64,000 bases of DNA from Puniceicoccales bacterium Verruco_01 (GCA_001604565.1 LVBV01000005.1:1-64000); one strand, 5' to 3'. Counted from the stretch's first letter, positions 17,100 through 27,061 are shown. The notes: a model not told the origin generated them from the sequence alone. Numbers and translations are program-made.

Positions 17100-19001
17100 T
17101 TACTTCTGCATCCAGACCCACGCGCCGGCAGCGGTGTATGTGTCCGTGAAGAGATACATCCAGCCGAGCTTTTCGGTCAGAATCCACGGGGAGTAACCCA
17201 CGTACACGTCACCCAGCCATGCGCCCGTGTCCACCCAGCCGTCGGTAACCGTGTAGCCGAGCCAGGTGGAGTCGTTCGTCGCCATGACATTGCGCGCGAT
17301 CGGGCTGGAAACGTAGGCCCAGGCGCCGGTGCCTGCCTCCTGCGTCAGGAAATAGACCCATGTGGACCCATCAGCCACGTAGATCCACGGGTTGAAGCCC
17401 ACATAGACGCGGCCCAGCCAGCTTCCCGTGTCGGCCCAGTTGTCCGTCACGTCGTAGCCGAGCCAGTTCTCGTGGCTCTGCACGTAGTGGCGCAGCCATT
17501 CAAAGGCCGGGCGCTCCTGTCCGTTCCAGTCCACGAGGAAGCATCCGAAGTCCGACCGCCAGAGGCCGACGCGGTAGCCCCACATCGTGACACCGGCCAC
17601 GCCCGGGTCCTCCCAGAAGATCGGGAACACCCGCTGGAATTCGGAAAGCTGGTACTCGTCGGTGATGCCGTTCACGTCCATCTCCGTCACATAGACGGGC
17701 AGACCCGTGTCGGTCAGCTTCTTGAGGCATGTCTTGATGGTGTCCGTGGACGCATAAGCATAGGAGAAGCCGTGCCCCTGTATGCCGATCGTGTCGATTA
17801 ATCCGCGATCCTTGAGAAGGTTGATGATCGTGACATATGTGTTCGCGCGCGAAACATCGCTAATGATGTTGTAATCGTTGATCATGAGCGGGGTATTCGG
17901 AAAGTACTGGCGAGCAAGCGTGAAGGCTGTGATGACCCAGTCCCAGCCCGTGGAACCGTCGCCTCCGAGGGCCGCCTTGTAGGCGGGCGGCGCGCTCAAG
18001 GGCTCGTTCACCACCTGAAGAATGTCGATTCCTGGATAACGACTGGCCACGGCCTGAAACCATTCCTTGATCTCGTCGAGCTGATCACTTGCGGAAAGGT
18101 TGGTGATCCAGTTCGGCTGCTGCGAGCCCCACACGAGGACGTGGAACATGAAGGGATAGCCGTTGCCCTTTGCAAAGTTGTAGCAATCGTCCAATAGCCC
18201 CCAGTTCATGGAGTCGCGCGAGGCCTCCACGCTGCCCCACTTGCCCGCATTGCCCGGAATCACCTGATTCCAGTAATCCGTGAAATATACATTCTGGTCG
18301 GGGTCCTCTGAATACACGCAGCCAAGGAACTTGCTCTTGCCCGAAGCGAGTGCGGGCCCCGTGGGAACGTCGGCGGGAAGCGTGACGCGCGTTCCGGAAA
18401 GACCGTTGTCGAGCTGGTTCACGGTAAAGGTGGACCCGATCGGGCACAGGGCGAACTTGTCGATCCGCAGGCCCCCTTCCCTCGCCGCGAAGGTGAAGCT
18501 ACGCGTAGTGGTCCACGAAGGGCAGGCAAGATAGATCGCTCCGTAATACATGCCGGAAATTTTGACCCACTTCCAGACGTTGGTTCCGGCGGTGCCGCCG
18601 TTCGTCACGGTATCACCCGAGGCGGTGAATCCCTGTGTGCCGAGGTTGTCGATGGAAACCCAAGTCCAGCTCTGGTTCACGTTGCCGGTTCCGAAGCCCG
18701 CGCCGTAGAAAAAGCTGTCTGCGGACGCGGAGGGGGCATACACCCTTGCGTAAAGCTCGTACGTCGTGTTGGCGAGCGGGAGCGTAATGCTCTTGCTGGC
18801 CATGGCCGCAGTCTTTGTGGGGGCATAACCGGATATCGTGTCACTGCAGGTGATGTAGGTTACCGATCCGTCGGTACCTATGGAAAAATCGGCGCCGAGA
18901 GTTGCCGTCTCAGCCTCGATGATCGTTGGAACATCCGCAGCCCTTGCCGAGGGGGAGGCAAGAAGAAGCGCAAGCACGGAGGAGCACGCTAGCTTTTTCA
19001 T
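17100..19001 (-). CDS. secreted GH10 endo-1,4-beta-xylanase with N-terminal carbohydrate-binding-like module and C-terminal repeats
   Basis: A 633-residue secreted enzyme that should cut the xylan backbone. Residues 1-21 are a signal peptide (cleavage after ARA). Residues ~25-190 form a beta-sandwich module starting IIEAETATLG, typical of family 6/35-like carbohydrate-binding modules. The GH10 domain spans ~215-500: the acid/base Glu is in LQVVNEPL and the nucleophile Glu in PVYVTEMDVNG, with HVLVWGSQ and GIQGHG as further family marks. Residues 512-633 carry two copies of a ~55-residue Trp/Tyr-rich repeat. No transporter or other glycosidase lies beside it, so it is not in a visible polysaccharide-utilisation locus. 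Confidence 0.92.
   Translation of the reverse strand: MKKLACSSVLALLLASPSARAADVPTIIEAETATLGADFSIGTDGSVTYITCSDTISGYAPTKTAAMASKSITLPLANTTYELYARVYAPSASADSFFYGAGFGTGNVNQSWTWVSIDNLGTQGFTASGDTVTNGGTAGTNVWKWVKISGMYYGAIYLACPSWTTTRSFTFAAREGGLRIDKFALCPIGSTFTVNQLDNGLSGTRVTLPADVPTGPALASGKSKFLGCVYSEDPDQNVYFTDYWNQVIPGNAGKWGSVEASRDSMNWGLLDDCYNFAKGNGYPFMFHVLVWGSQQPNWITNLSASDQLDEIKEWFQAVASRYPGIDILQVVNEPLSAPPAYKAALGGDGSTGWDWVITAFTLARQYFPNTPLMINDYNIISDVSRANTYVTIINLLKDRGLIDTIGIQGHGFSYAYASTDTIKTCLKKLTDTGLPVYVTEMDVNGITDEYQLSEFQRVFPIFWEDPGVAGVTMWGYRVGLWRSDFGCFLVDWNGQERPAFEWLRHYVQSHENWLGYDVTDNWADTGSWLGRVYVGFNPWIYVADGSTWVYFLTQEAGTGAWAYVSSPIARNVMATNDSTWLGYTVTDGWVDTGAWLGDVYVGYSPWILTEKLGWMYLFTDTYTAAGAWVWMQK
17103..17468 (-). 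repeat. tandem Trp/Tyr-rich repeat in the xylanase C-terminus
   Basis: Repeat 1 (residues 512-569) begins NWLGYDVTDNWADTGSWLG and repeat 2 (579-633) begins TWLGYTVTDGWVDTGAWLG. Both go on VYVG(F/Y)xPWI and end with a GAW(A/V)(Y/W) block. The two are clearly homologous at protein level. Similar GWLY/PWIY tails occur at the ends of secreted proteins in Verrucomicrobiota, where they might anchor or sort the protein; that role is my inference. Confidence 0.8.
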
Positions 19002-19139
19002 GTTGGGGTTTGGTGAAACTACCCGGGATCATGCTTTCACAGCCCGGTTTCCCGCAACGGAATGCTTGTGCTAATTTGTGAATGTACCCAATTACCGCCT
19101 TTGCTTCACAAGCGGGAACATCTCTCGTATGCTGCGGGC

Positions 19140-19904
19140 ATGAAACTCGTCTCATGGAACGTGAACGGTGTTCGCTCGGCGCTTGGCAAGGGGCTAGCGG
19201 AATTCCTGCGAGAATGCGACGCGGACGCCTATGCGTTCCAGGAGGTGAAGGCGCTGCCCGAACAGGTTGAGGGGCTCGACTTTCCCCCGCAGGGATATCG
19301 CGCCTACTGGAACCCGGCGGAGAAGAAAGGGTATTCGGGCACGCTCGTCCTCTCGAAGACGCAACCGATCTCGGTTGCGAAGGGGATGAATAACCCAGCC
19401 CATGACAACGAGGGCCGCATCCTCACCTGCGAATACCCGGATTTCTTCTTCGTGAACGTCTATACGCCCAATTCCAAGGACGACCTCTCGCGCCTCGCCT
19501 ACCGGCACGACGAGTGGGATCGGCTCTTTCTCGCCTACCTCAAGAAACTTGAAGAGAAAAAGCCCGTGATCTTCTGCGGGGACCTGAATGTGGCGCACGA
19601 GGAGATCGACATTGCCCGGCCAAAGGAGAACACCCGCAGCGCGGGCTTCACCATCGAGGAACGCGAGGGTTTTTCCAACTTCGTTGCGGCGGGATTTGTC
19701 GATACCTTCCGCCATTTTCACCCCGGCGAAACCGGGCACTATTCATGGTGGAGCTACCGCGCGCAGGCCCGCGAACGCAACGTTGGATGGAGAATCGACT
19801 ACTTCCTCGTCTCGGCGGCGCTGCTGCCGAGGGTCAAAAACACGGCGATCCTTCGGGAAGTGACCGGCAGCGACCACTGCCCGGTGCTGCTGGAGATCGA
19901 GTGA
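19140..19904 (+). CDS. xth: exodeoxyribonuclease III (AP endonuclease)
   Basis: A 254-residue enzyme of the exonuclease III/EEP family, which cuts at abasic sites in base-excision repair. Conserved blocks are VSWNVNGVRSA, FQEVKA (metal-binding Glu), GYSGTLVLSK, IFCGDLNVAH, YSWWSYR, NVGWRIDYFLVS and the catalytic His in GSDHCPV near the C-terminus. The ATG at 19140 fits the usual family N-terminus (MKLVSWNVNG). It is divergent from the xylanase gene. Confidence 0.95.
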   Translation: MKLVSWNVNGVRSALGKGLAEFLRECDADAYAFQEVKALPEQVEGLDFPPQGYRAYWNPAEKKGYSGTLVLSKTQPISVAKGMNNPAHDNEGRILTCEYPDFFFVNVYTPNSKDDLSRLAYRHDEWDRLFLAYLKKLEEKKPVIFCGDLNVAHEEIDIARPKENTRSAGFTIEEREGFSNFVAAGFVDTFRHFHPGETGHYSWWSYRAQARERNVGWRIDYFLVSAALLPRVKNTAILREVTGSDHCPVLLEIE

Positions 19905-19948
19905 GTTTACCCTCTCGGTAATTGATCAACTAGAAAGACATTACGATT

Positions 19949-20521
19949 ATGATAGCTTATCTCAATCAAAACCAAGGATTTGTGTTATCAGTCCTGACCT
20001 TTGTTTATGTTGTTGCTACGGTCGTGCTTGTCGTTATTGGCACAAGGCAGACAAATGCTGCGTATCGTTCGCTGGAATTTGCACGTGAATGTGAACAGCG
20101 CCGGAATCGCCCCGTCATTCTTTTTGATGTCCGATCTGATTTTCCATTTTACCACGCAGAAATCAAAAATATCGGCGCATCTCAGGCGATAAACGTCTCA
20201 GTCATCCTTGATGAAGCATGTAAATCCGGGCTAATGGAACAAACGGGGTTTTTGGAAACGGGATTGTCACTGGTGGGACCAAATTGCTTGTTTTCGGTGC
20301 CGATCGCTGATGAAGAGGAACTCTCGGCTGAGAAACACAATCACTGCTTCAGCGGGCAAATCCACTACGCGGATATATACGGACAATCATATTCCGAAAA
20401 TTTTCACATAGATCTTTCGTATGTTCTCAAAATGACATACACGGAGACCTCTGGAATTTCGAAAGACGCCAAGGCGATCGTTGATGCGATAAAGGTCAAT
20501 CGTGGAGAACGTGTGATCTGA
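19949..20521 (+). CDS. AT-rich single-pass membrane protein, unknown, probably acquired
   Basis: A 190-residue protein of unknown function. One membrane helix lies at residues ~8-31 (GFVLSVLTFVYVVATVVLVVIG); a charged stretch follows (REC...RRNRPV), then a soluble beta-rich C-terminal part. The base composition is much richer in A+T than all neighbours, and codons such as ATA, TTA and AAA are frequent, so recent transfer is likely. Proteins with this layout turn up as singletons in accessory regions of many bacteria, but I know of no proven role. No integrase, direct repeats or tRNA flank it. Confidence 0.72.
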   Translation: MIAYLNQNQGFVLSVLTFVYVVATVVLVVIGTRQTNAAYRSLEFARECEQRRNRPVILFDVRSDFPFYHAEIKNIGASQAINVSVILDEACKSGLMEQTGFLETGLSLVGPNCLFSVPIADEEELSAEKHNHCFSGQIHYADIYGQSYSENFHIDLSYVLKMTYTETSGISKDAKAIVDAIKVNRGERVI

Positions 20522-20552
20522 CAATTACTGCCAATGGAACTCTAGTTGGGAT

Positions 20553-20558
20553 TATAAT
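20553..20558 (+). promoter_or_regulatory. possible -10 element upstream of lpxD
   Basis: A perfect TATAAT lies about 80 bases before the lpxD ATG. No good -35 element is visible at 16-18 bp. A GC-rich hairpin (CCGGC-TCC-GCCGG, about 20571-20583) follows and would lie in the leader. Confidence 0.3.
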
Positions 20559-20637
20559 GCCGTCATCAGAACCGGCTCCGCCGGGCGGTTCATTATGCGT
20601 GTGACTCGACGGGCGTCCTCTGCTAGCGTTCGGGGGC

Positions 20638-21717
20638 ATGTCCCCACTCATCGGTTTTGATGACATCCTTGCGCTCTTTCCCGGAGCGGAACTTCGCGGC
20701 GACGCGCACCCGGATATTTGCGGCGTGCAGTCGCTGGAGGACGCGGGCGAAGGCGAGGCCACTTTTGCCAGCGGTGTGAAGGCCGCAGCCCAGCTTGAAG
20801 GATGCAACGCCTCGCTTGTCTTTGTGCCAAAAACCCTGAATCGGTCGCCAAAACCCGGACAGCTTTACATGGTCGTCGAGAACCCGGCGCTGGCCGTCTC
20901 GAAGGTAGCGGAGCTGATCGAGAAGATTCAGCGCCCGGCGTTCGCTCCCGGGGTTCATCCCTCGGCAGTGATCGAAAAAGGCGCGAAGGTGGACCCATCC
21001 GCAAGCATCGGCGCTCTCACCTACGTGGGCGAAGGCGCGTGCGTCGGCGCACGGACGGTGCTGGAGGCCGGGGTGAAGCTCGGACGCGGCGCCATTGTGG
21101 GCGAGGATTGTCACCTCTTCCAGAACGTTGTCGTCGCGGACCTTTGCCGTGTGGGAAACCGCGTCCACCTCCACCCCGGCACGGTGATCGGCGCGGACGG
21201 CTTCGGTTACCTTCAGGTGGGCAAACTGCCGGATGTCGTCCATTACAAGATCCCGCAGGTGGGCATCGTCGTCATAGAGGACAATGTGGAGATCGGTGCG
21301 AACACGACGATCGACCGGGCGCGCTTCGGCCAGACGCGCGTCGGCGAGGGCACCAAAATCGACAACCTCGTGCAGGTCGGCCACAACTGCATCATCGGAC
21401 GGCGCTGCATCATCTGCTCGATGGTGGGGCTCTCCGGTTCCACCACGATCGGCGACTACGTGGTCATGTGGGGCCAGTCCGCCTCCGCTGGGCATCTCAC
21501 GATCGGTGACTTTGCCTTCGTGGGCGGGCAGTCGGGTGTGGCCAAGGACATCCCCAAGGGCGCCAAGGTGACCGGTACTCCCGCGAGATCGCTCTTCGAG
21601 GTGCGCAAGGCCGAGGCCGCGATGGCCCAGCTCCCCGCCCTGCTCCCAAAGCTCAAACAACTTCTCGGCGAAACGGACGCACCCTCTCCGGACAACCCGG
21701 GAACGCCTTCTGAATAA
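20638..21717 (+). CDS. lpxD: UDP-3-O-acylglucosamine N-acyltransferase LpxD
   Basis: LpxD adds the second (amide-linked) acyl chain to UDP-3-O-acyl-glucosamine in lipid A synthesis. The 359-residue protein has the N-terminal uridine-binding domain (~1-100) and a left-handed beta-helix of hexapeptide repeats (~105-310, for example VDPSASIGALTYVGEG). The catalytic His lies in LVQVGHNCIIG. The extended C-terminal helix carries the acyl-carrier contact. The length is normal. With lpxB at 39855-41033 it shows that the organism makes lipid A. Confidence 0.95.
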   Translation: MSPLIGFDDILALFPGAELRGDAHPDICGVQSLEDAGEGEATFASGVKAAAQLEGCNASLVFVPKTLNRSPKPGQLYMVVENPALAVSKVAELIEKIQRPAFAPGVHPSAVIEKGAKVDPSASIGALTYVGEGACVGARTVLEAGVKLGRGAIVGEDCHLFQNVVVADLCRVGNRVHLHPGTVIGADGFGYLQVGKLPDVVHYKIPQVGIVVIEDNVEIGANTTIDRARFGQTRVGEGTKIDNLVQVGHNCIIGRRCIICSMVGLSGSTTIGDYVVMWGQSASAGHLTIGDFAFVGGQSGVAKDIPKGAKVTGTPARSLFEVRKAEAAMAQLPALLPKLKQLLGETDAPSPDNPGTPSE

Positions 21718-21778
21718 AAGACTCGGCTTTACATTTTGCGCAAAGCCGCAGAGAAGTATCCTTTCAACCCTCCATCAA

Positions 21779-22729
21779 ATGACGCAAATCGGCGAAATGA
21801 AGATCATCTCGGGCAGCGCGAATCCGCAGCTTGCCAAGGGGATCAGCGAGTACATCGGCACGGAATTGTGCCAGACAACCGTCAAGCGATTCCCGGACGG
21901 GGAGATCTTTGTCAAGATCAACGAGAACGTGCGCGGCAGCGACCTTTTCATCATCAATCCGACCTGCCCGCCGGCCAACGACAACCTCGTCGAGCTTCTC
22001 ATCATGATCGACGCCGCGCGCCGCGCCTCCGCCCAGCGCATCACGGCGGTGCTACCCTTCTACGGGTATGCCCGGCAGGACCGCAAGGACCAGCCCCGCG
22101 TGCCGATCACGGCCAAGCTCGTGGCGAACCTGCTTGTCACCGCGGGCGCCAACCGCGTCCTGACGATGGATCTGCACGCGCCGCAGATTCAGGGCTTTTT
22201 CGACATTCCCGTGGACCACCTCTACGCCTCCAGCGTCTTCTACGGCTACCTTTCCAAGTTCAACTTGAAGGATATGGTGGTCATTTCTCCGGACGTTGGC
22301 GGCCTCAAGATGGCGGCCACATACGCGGACCTTCTCGGCACGAGCTTCGGCTTTGTCGCCAAGCGCCGGACGGACGCCACCCATGTGGAGGCAATGAATC
22401 TTGTGGGCGAGGTCGCGGGCAAGAGCGTTCTGCTCGTGGACGACCTCACCGAATCCGCGGGAACCCTTCAGGCCGCCGCCAAACTCTGCCGCGAGAACGG
22501 CGCGCGCACCGTGCGGGCCTGCGTGACTCACGCCGTGCTCAACGAAAAGGGCTACGAACGCCTTTCCGAGGGCTTTTTGGACGAACTCATCACGACGGAC
22601 TCCACTCCCATCGACCCGCACGGCTTGCCGATCACGGTTTTGAGCGTCGCCGAACTGCTTGCCGAGGCGATCATCCGCATCTGCAACCACCAGTCGGTGA
22701 CGAGTCTCTTCAAGATCAAGGGCTATTAG
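21779..22729 (+). CDS. prs: ribose-phosphate pyrophosphokinase (PRPP synthase)
   Basis: It makes PRPP from ribose 5-phosphate and ATP for nucleotide, His and Trp synthesis. The 316-residue class I enzyme shows RFPDGEI, the flexible-loop block PFYGYARQDRK, the catalytic block TMDLHAPQIQGFF, VVISPDVGG and AKRR. The ribose-5-phosphate loop reads VDDLTESAGTL, where most homologues have Asp-Thr in place of Glu-Ser. The start may be the ATG at 21779 or the one at 21797 (MKIISGSAN), which fits the family N-terminus better. It follows lpxD by about 60 bp, with a small hairpin between. Confidence 0.96.
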   Translation: MTQIGEMKIISGSANPQLAKGISEYIGTELCQTTVKRFPDGEIFVKINENVRGSDLFIINPTCPPANDNLVELLIMIDAARRASAQRITAVLPFYGYARQDRKDQPRVPITAKLVANLLVTAGANRVLTMDLHAPQIQGFFDIPVDHLYASSVFYGYLSKFNLKDMVVISPDVGGLKMAATYADLLGTSFGFVAKRRTDATHVEAMNLVGEVAGKSVLLVDDLTESAGTLQAAAKLCRENGARTVRACVTHAVLNEKGYERLSEGFLDELITTDSTPIDPHGLPITVLSVAELLAEAIIRICNHQSVTSLFKIKGY

Positions 22730-22823
22730 ACGCCACTGGGTGTCGATACCGCCGAAAACGGCGCTTGAGGCCATGGAAGATGGAACGCAGGGGAACGGCG
22801 CTTGTCGTTCCAGAAAACAAACC

Positions 22824-24359
22824 ATGCGAAAACTCAGCATCGCCATTCTGTTCGCGGTCGTGGCGGGGTCGCTGACCCTCTGCGCCGAAAATTCAACCCG
22901 GAAGGCGGAGGCTGTTTCGGCCCCGACCGCAGCCATCGCCACTCCGATCGAGGGCTTTCAGGTGGATCGCACGCCGATCGACCGCTCGAATTCCCACCTG
23001 TTTACGAGCTACGCGCCCGTGCTCTCCAAGGTGACGCCCTCGGTCGTCACGGTGGCGACCTCCACGGTCGTCCGCGTGATGAAGAATCGTGGAGGGGCCG
23101 ACCCGATGCAGGAATTCCTGCGTCGTTACTACGGCCTGCCCTCACCCGACGAGAGCGAGGAAGGCGCAGCACCGCAGCAGGGTGCCCAGAGCGAGCAGCG
23201 CCGCGTGCCCAACGGAATGGGTTCCGGCGTCATTGTGAGCGCCGACGGCCTGATTCTGACGAACAACCATGTGGTGTGCGACCAGTCGGGCGAGGCTGCG
23301 GACGAAATCACCGTGACTCTACCTGACGGACGCGAAATGCCCGCCAAGCTCGTGGGCCGCGATCCGCAGACCGACGTGGCTCTCATCCGCATCGACGCGA
23401 AGAACCTTCCCGCCATCGCCATCGCCGATAGCGACAACCTTCAGGTGGGCGACGTGGTGTTCGCCGTGGGCAATCCCATGGGCCTTTCCCAAACCGTGAC
23501 GATGGGTATCGTTTCGGCGGTGGGACGTTCGCACCTTGGGATTCTCGGCGACCGCGGTTACGAGGACTTCATCCAGACCGACGCCCCGATCAATCCGGGC
23601 AATTCCGGCGGCGCACTCGTCGATGCCCAGGGGCGCCTCGTCGGCATCAACACGGCGATTCTTTCCCGCACCGGCGGCAGCATCGGCATCGGCTTTGCGA
23701 TTCCCTCGAACCTCGCAACAAACATTGCCTCGAACCTGCTCGGCGGCGGCAAGGTGGAGCGCGGGTATCTCGGCGTGACGATCCGGAACCTCGACCCGAC
23801 GCTCGCCGAATCCTTTGGTGTGGAGGGGACGCGCGGCTCGCTCGTTGAAAACGTGGTGCCGGACTCCCCGGCAGCCAAGGCGGGTCTCAAGCGCGGCGAC
23901 GTGATCACCGCCGTGGACGGACGCCCTGTCTCGGGCGAAGGCGACCTGCGCATTTACATCGTGCAGAAACGCCCCGGCAGCGTCATCAAGCTCACCTATG
24001 TGCGCGACGGGAAAACCGCCGACGCCGACGTAACCCTTTCCAGTCTCTCTGGTGCGATGACGGCTGCCGACGGCAGTGTGAGGCTCCTCCCTGGCGTGTC
24101 GGTTCAGGCCGTGAACGAGGAACTGGCCCGCAAATTCAATCTCGACTCCCGCGAAGGCGTGGTGGTGACAAACGTGGAGACCGATTCCGCCTTCGCGCCC
24201 GTCATGGTTCCCGGCATGCAGATCCTTGAGATCAACGGTACCCCGGTGAAGGACCCCGCGCAGGCCGCCTCCCTGATCCGCAAGGACGCCAGCAACCGTC
24301 TCTGGATCAATTTCCGGGGCCGCAGCGGCTTCCTCGGCATCCGCGTTCCGGGCGAGTGA
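22824..24359 (+). CDS. DegP/HtrA-family periplasmic serine protease
   Basis: A 511-residue exported protease/chaperone (Do family). The signal peptide is residues ~1-22 (MRKLSIAILF to TLCAE). The trypsin-like domain has all three catalytic residues: His in LTNNHVV, Asp in QTDVALIRID and Ser in PGNSGGALVD. Two PDZ domains follow (~300-390 with RGYLGVTI, and ~410-500 ending FLGIRV). It degrades or refolds damaged envelope proteins, likely in concert with the SurA-like protein. I placed the start at ATG 22824, where the signal peptide begins. Confidence 0.94.
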   Translation: MRKLSIAILFAVVAGSLTLCAENSTRKAEAVSAPTAAIATPIEGFQVDRTPIDRSNSHLFTSYAPVLSKVTPSVVTVATSTVVRVMKNRGGADPMQEFLRRYYGLPSPDESEEGAAPQQGAQSEQRRVPNGMGSGVIVSADGLILTNNHVVCDQSGEAADEITVTLPDGREMPAKLVGRDPQTDVALIRIDAKNLPAIAIADSDNLQVGDVVFAVGNPMGLSQTVTMGIVSAVGRSHLGILGDRGYEDFIQTDAPINPGNSGGALVDAQGRLVGINTAILSRTGGSIGIGFAIPSNLATNIASNLLGGGKVERGYLGVTIRNLDPTLAESFGVEGTRGSLVENVVPDSPAAKAGLKRGDVITAVDGRPVSGEGDLRIYIVQKRPGSVIKLTYVRDGKTADADVTLSSLSGAMTAADGSVRLLPGVSVQAVNEELARKFNLDSREGVVVTNVETDSAFAPVMVPGMQILEINGTPVKDPAQAASLIRKDASNRLWINFRGRSGFLGIRVPGE

Positions 24360-24382
24360 CCTCCATAGGCAACGACTCTTTC

Positions 24383-24413
24383 AAGGCGCTCCGGACTCCC
24401 GGGGCGCCTTTTT
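24383..24413 (+). terminator. intrinsic terminator of the DegP-like gene
   Basis: A 12-bp stem with one T-G pair (24383-24394 with 24399-24410), a 4-base loop and a run of five T residues ending at 24413. It lies 24 bp past the protease stop and reaches the stop codon of the convergent helicase gene. Confidence 0.85.
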
Positions 24414-27061
24414 CATTCTGCAACGGTAACGACCTCGCGCAGGAAAAGCCTCGGTTCACCCGCCTCGCGACTGGTCGTGAGGTCCAGATGGAAGACAAGG
24501 CTCCACCCGGTGGCCTCGTCCGTGTCGAAGAGGATTTGCTCCACCCGCAACCCCGGCTCGCTGGTCTCGTCGGAAAAGAGCGTGTTGGCGGCAGCGCGCG
24601 CGGCGGGGTCGAGACGCAGGGATTCGTGCCCGTCCCAGTAGGGTTCGAAGGCTTTTTCGAGGGCGATGTGGTGCCACTGGAAGGGGCCCCTGCCCTCGTT
24701 GAGCGTGGCGGGATCGGCCCCGGCGAGCGGCGGCGGCGCGGCATCCCCTTCGGGACGGCCCGCAAGTAGCGCAAGCTCTTCGGAAGCGTCCGCATAACTG
24801 CCCTGTGAGAGCGGGCGCAGCACGCGGAAGATCGCCGCACGCACCGTGCGCTCCAGCTCTTTACGGTCGCGCGTGATGTCGTGCGGACGCGGCGCTGGAG
24901 TGTCTGCAGGTTCCGCCGCCTCATAATCGGGATTGCGAATCTTCTCCCACTCGTCGAGGAGACTGGAGTCCGTCCCGCGCACGAGGTTTTCAAAGAAGAG
25001 GATCATCTCGCGGATCTCGTCGTTCCAGAAGGAGTCCGGCACGGTCTGCGTGAGGGTCTTGTACACGCCGGAAAGATGGCGCAGGAGCAAGCCCTCTGCG
25101 CGCTCCAGTTTGTAGAGGCGTACGTAATCCGCAAAACTCGCATACCTCTCGAACATCTCCAGGCCGATCGACTTAGGCAGAATGTTGTCCTTGCCCACCC
25201 ACGGGTGCGTTGCGGCGAATTCGTTGAAGACGTTGTAGATCCAGTCGCGATAGGGTTTGGGATGCTCTACGTTCTGGAGCTTTTCCATGCGTTCCTCGTA
25301 TTCCACTCCCTGTGCCTTGAGCTCCGCAACCATCTGCTCCTTGAGCTTGTTCACCTGCGCGTAGAGGATCGCCTGCGGGTTCTCCAACACCGCTTCGGCC
25401 AGGGCCAGAACCATCCGGGCGTATTCCGGGTTCTCCCGGTCCAGCCGCGCCACGGTATCGACGAGGAACAGCGAGAGCTGCTGGTTGAGCGAAAAGTCGT
25501 CCTGCAGGTCCACATTCACGCGCAGGGGGCTTTTTACGCGCTTTTCCTTCGGCAGGATTTCCACGATGTGGCGTTCCACGAGCGAGCGGAAAAGCTGCAT
25601 GGCGCGGCGGCGATGAGCGCGTTTGGCGGCGTCCGTGTCGTGACAGTCGTCGATGAGTTTCTTCATCGCGTGGCAGCCGTTTTCCGGGCGGCCAAGGACG
25701 TTCAAAAGCATCCCGTGACTGACGGCGAAGGAGCTGACGAGCGGCTCCGGCGGCGACTCTCGCAGGCGCTGGTACGTTTTCTCGTCCCAGATAATCGCGC
25801 CCTTTTCCGGCTGAGCGCGGTGGAGTTTGCCGGCCTTCTTTGGGTTCTCGGCGATCTTCTTTTCGATCTTGCGGTTCTCGATCACGTGCTCGGGTGCCTG
25901 CGCGATCACGTAGCCGATATTATCGAAGCCGCGCCGCCCCGCCCTGCCCGCGATCTGGTGAAAGTCCCGCACCGGTAGAATGCGCGACTTCTCGCCGTCG
26001 TACTTGGCCAATGCCGTAAACAGGACGGTGCGGATCGGCACGTTCACGCCCACGCCGAGGGTGTCCGTCCCGCAGATCACTTTGAGGAGGTTCGCCTGTG
26101 CTAGTTTCTCCACGAGAATGCGGTACTTCGGGAGCATCCCGGCATGGTGCAGGCCGATCCCGGCGCGCAGGAACTTTTTCACGTCCTTGCCGAAGGGGCT
26201 GGAGAATTTCACCTTTGCAAGAGCCGCCGCCAGCATCTCCTTTTCCTCGCCCGAGCAGAGGTTGAGGCTCAAAAGGTTCTGCGCCGTCACCGTGGCGCTC
26301 GCCTGCGTGAAGTGCACGAGATACGCGGGCAGGCGTCCCTGCGCGGCGAGGTCCTGCACGATCTCCTCCAGCGCCTCCTCGCTGTAACTGAATTCGAGGG
26401 GCACCGGCCTCTCCGCCGTCCAGACGGAAACAGTAGGTTCCCCGGTCAGCTCCGTCAGCTTTTTCTCGAAAAACTCCGTGTCTCCGAGCGTGGCGGAGAT
26501 GAGGAGAAAGCGCGCGTGCGGCAGCGTGAGGAGCGGTACCTGCCACGCCACGCCGCGCTCGCGGTCGCTATAGTAATGGAACTCGTCCATGATGACGTCG
26601 TCCACGGCTGCGCGCTCGCCGTCCCGCAGGGCGACGTTCGCCAGAACCTCAGCCGTGCAGCAGACGATCGGCGCCCCCGCATTCACCGTGGCGTCGCCCG
26701 TGGACATGCCGACGTTCTCCGGCCCGAAGTCGCGGCAGAGGGCCAGAAACTTCTCGTTGACGAGGGCCTTGATCGGGCATGTGTAATAGGAGCGCCGCCC
26801 CATGCAGAGACTGCGGTAATGCATCGCCGCCGCCACGAGGCTCTTGCCCGAGCCCGTTGGTGTCTTGAGGATCACGTTGTGCCCGGCGAGGATCTCAAGA
26901 ATCGCCTCCTCCTGCGCCGGATAGAGCTCCAACCCCTTGCCCTGCACGTAGGCGAGAAAGCCGTCCAGAATCGTGTCGGCGTTCACCGTCCCCTTTACGG
27001 GCGCAAGGGGGCGGACAATCGCCGTTGTTCCCGCATCGGGGGCATCGTGTTCCTGGGGCAT
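24413..27061 (-). CDS. Ski2-like DEAD/DEAH-box helicase with C-terminal DUF3516 region
   Basis: An 882-residue superfamily 2 helicase. The motor has Walker A TPTGSGKS (~60), motif [15 protein letters not shown] (DEFH), motif [11 protein letters not shown] and motif [14 protein letters not shown] (~350). The C-terminal half (~400-880) is the large helical region found in DUF3516 helicases, including [20 protein letters not shown]. The family is related to the Ski2/Mtr4 RNA helicases and is known mainly from actinobacteria and a few other phyla; its bacterial substrate is not established. I chose ATG 27061 over a longer frame to 27097. No partner nuclease is adjacent, although a PolB-like exonuclease lies about 0.9 kb away. 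Confidence 0.88.
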   Translation of the reverse strand: MPQEHDAPDAGTTAIVRPLAPVKGTVNADTILDGFLAYVQGKGLELYPAQEEAILEILAGHNVILKTPTGSGKSLVAAAMHYRSLCMGRRSYYTCPIKALVNEKFLALCRDFGPENVGMSTGDATVNAGAPIVCCTAEVLANVALRDGERAAVDDVIMDEFHYYSDRERGVAWQVPLLTLPHARFLLISATLGDTEFFEKKLTELTGEPTVSVWTAERPVPLEFSYSEEALEEIVQDLAAQGRLPAYLVHFTQASATVTAQNLLSLNLCSGEEKEMLAAALAKVKFSSPFGKDVKKFLRAGIGLHHAGMLPKYRILVEKLAQANLLKVICGTDTLGVGVNVPIRTVLFTALAKYDGEKSRILPVRDFHQIAGRAGRRGFDNIGYVIAQAPEHVIENRKIEKKIAENPKKAGKLHRAQPEKGAIIWDEKTYQRLRESPPEPLVSSFAVSHGMLLNVLGRPENGCHAMKKLIDDCHDTDAAKRAHRRRAMQLFRSLVERHIVEILPKEKRVKSPLRVNVDLQDDFSLNQQLSLFLVDTVARLDRENPEYARMVLALAEAVLENPQAILYAQVNKLKEQMVAELKAQGVEYEERMEKLQNVEHPKPYRDWIYNVFNEFAATHPWVGKDNILPKSIGLEMFERYASFADYVRLYKLERAEGLLLRHLSGVYKTLTQTVPDSFWNDEIREMILFFENLVRGTDSSLLDEWEKIRNPDYEAAEPADTPAPRPHDITRDRKELERTVRAAIFRVLRPLSQGSYADASEELALLAGRPEGDAAPPPLAGADPATLNEGRGPFQWHHIALEKAFEPYWDGHESLRLDPAARAAANTLFSDETSEPGLRVEQILFDTDEATGWSLVFHLDLTTSREAGEPRLFLREVVTVAE

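Noticed and set aside
21736-22875. 379-codon frame overlapping prs in another frame
   Set aside because: Arg/His/Pro-rich composition; prs in the adjacent frame has every conserved motif.
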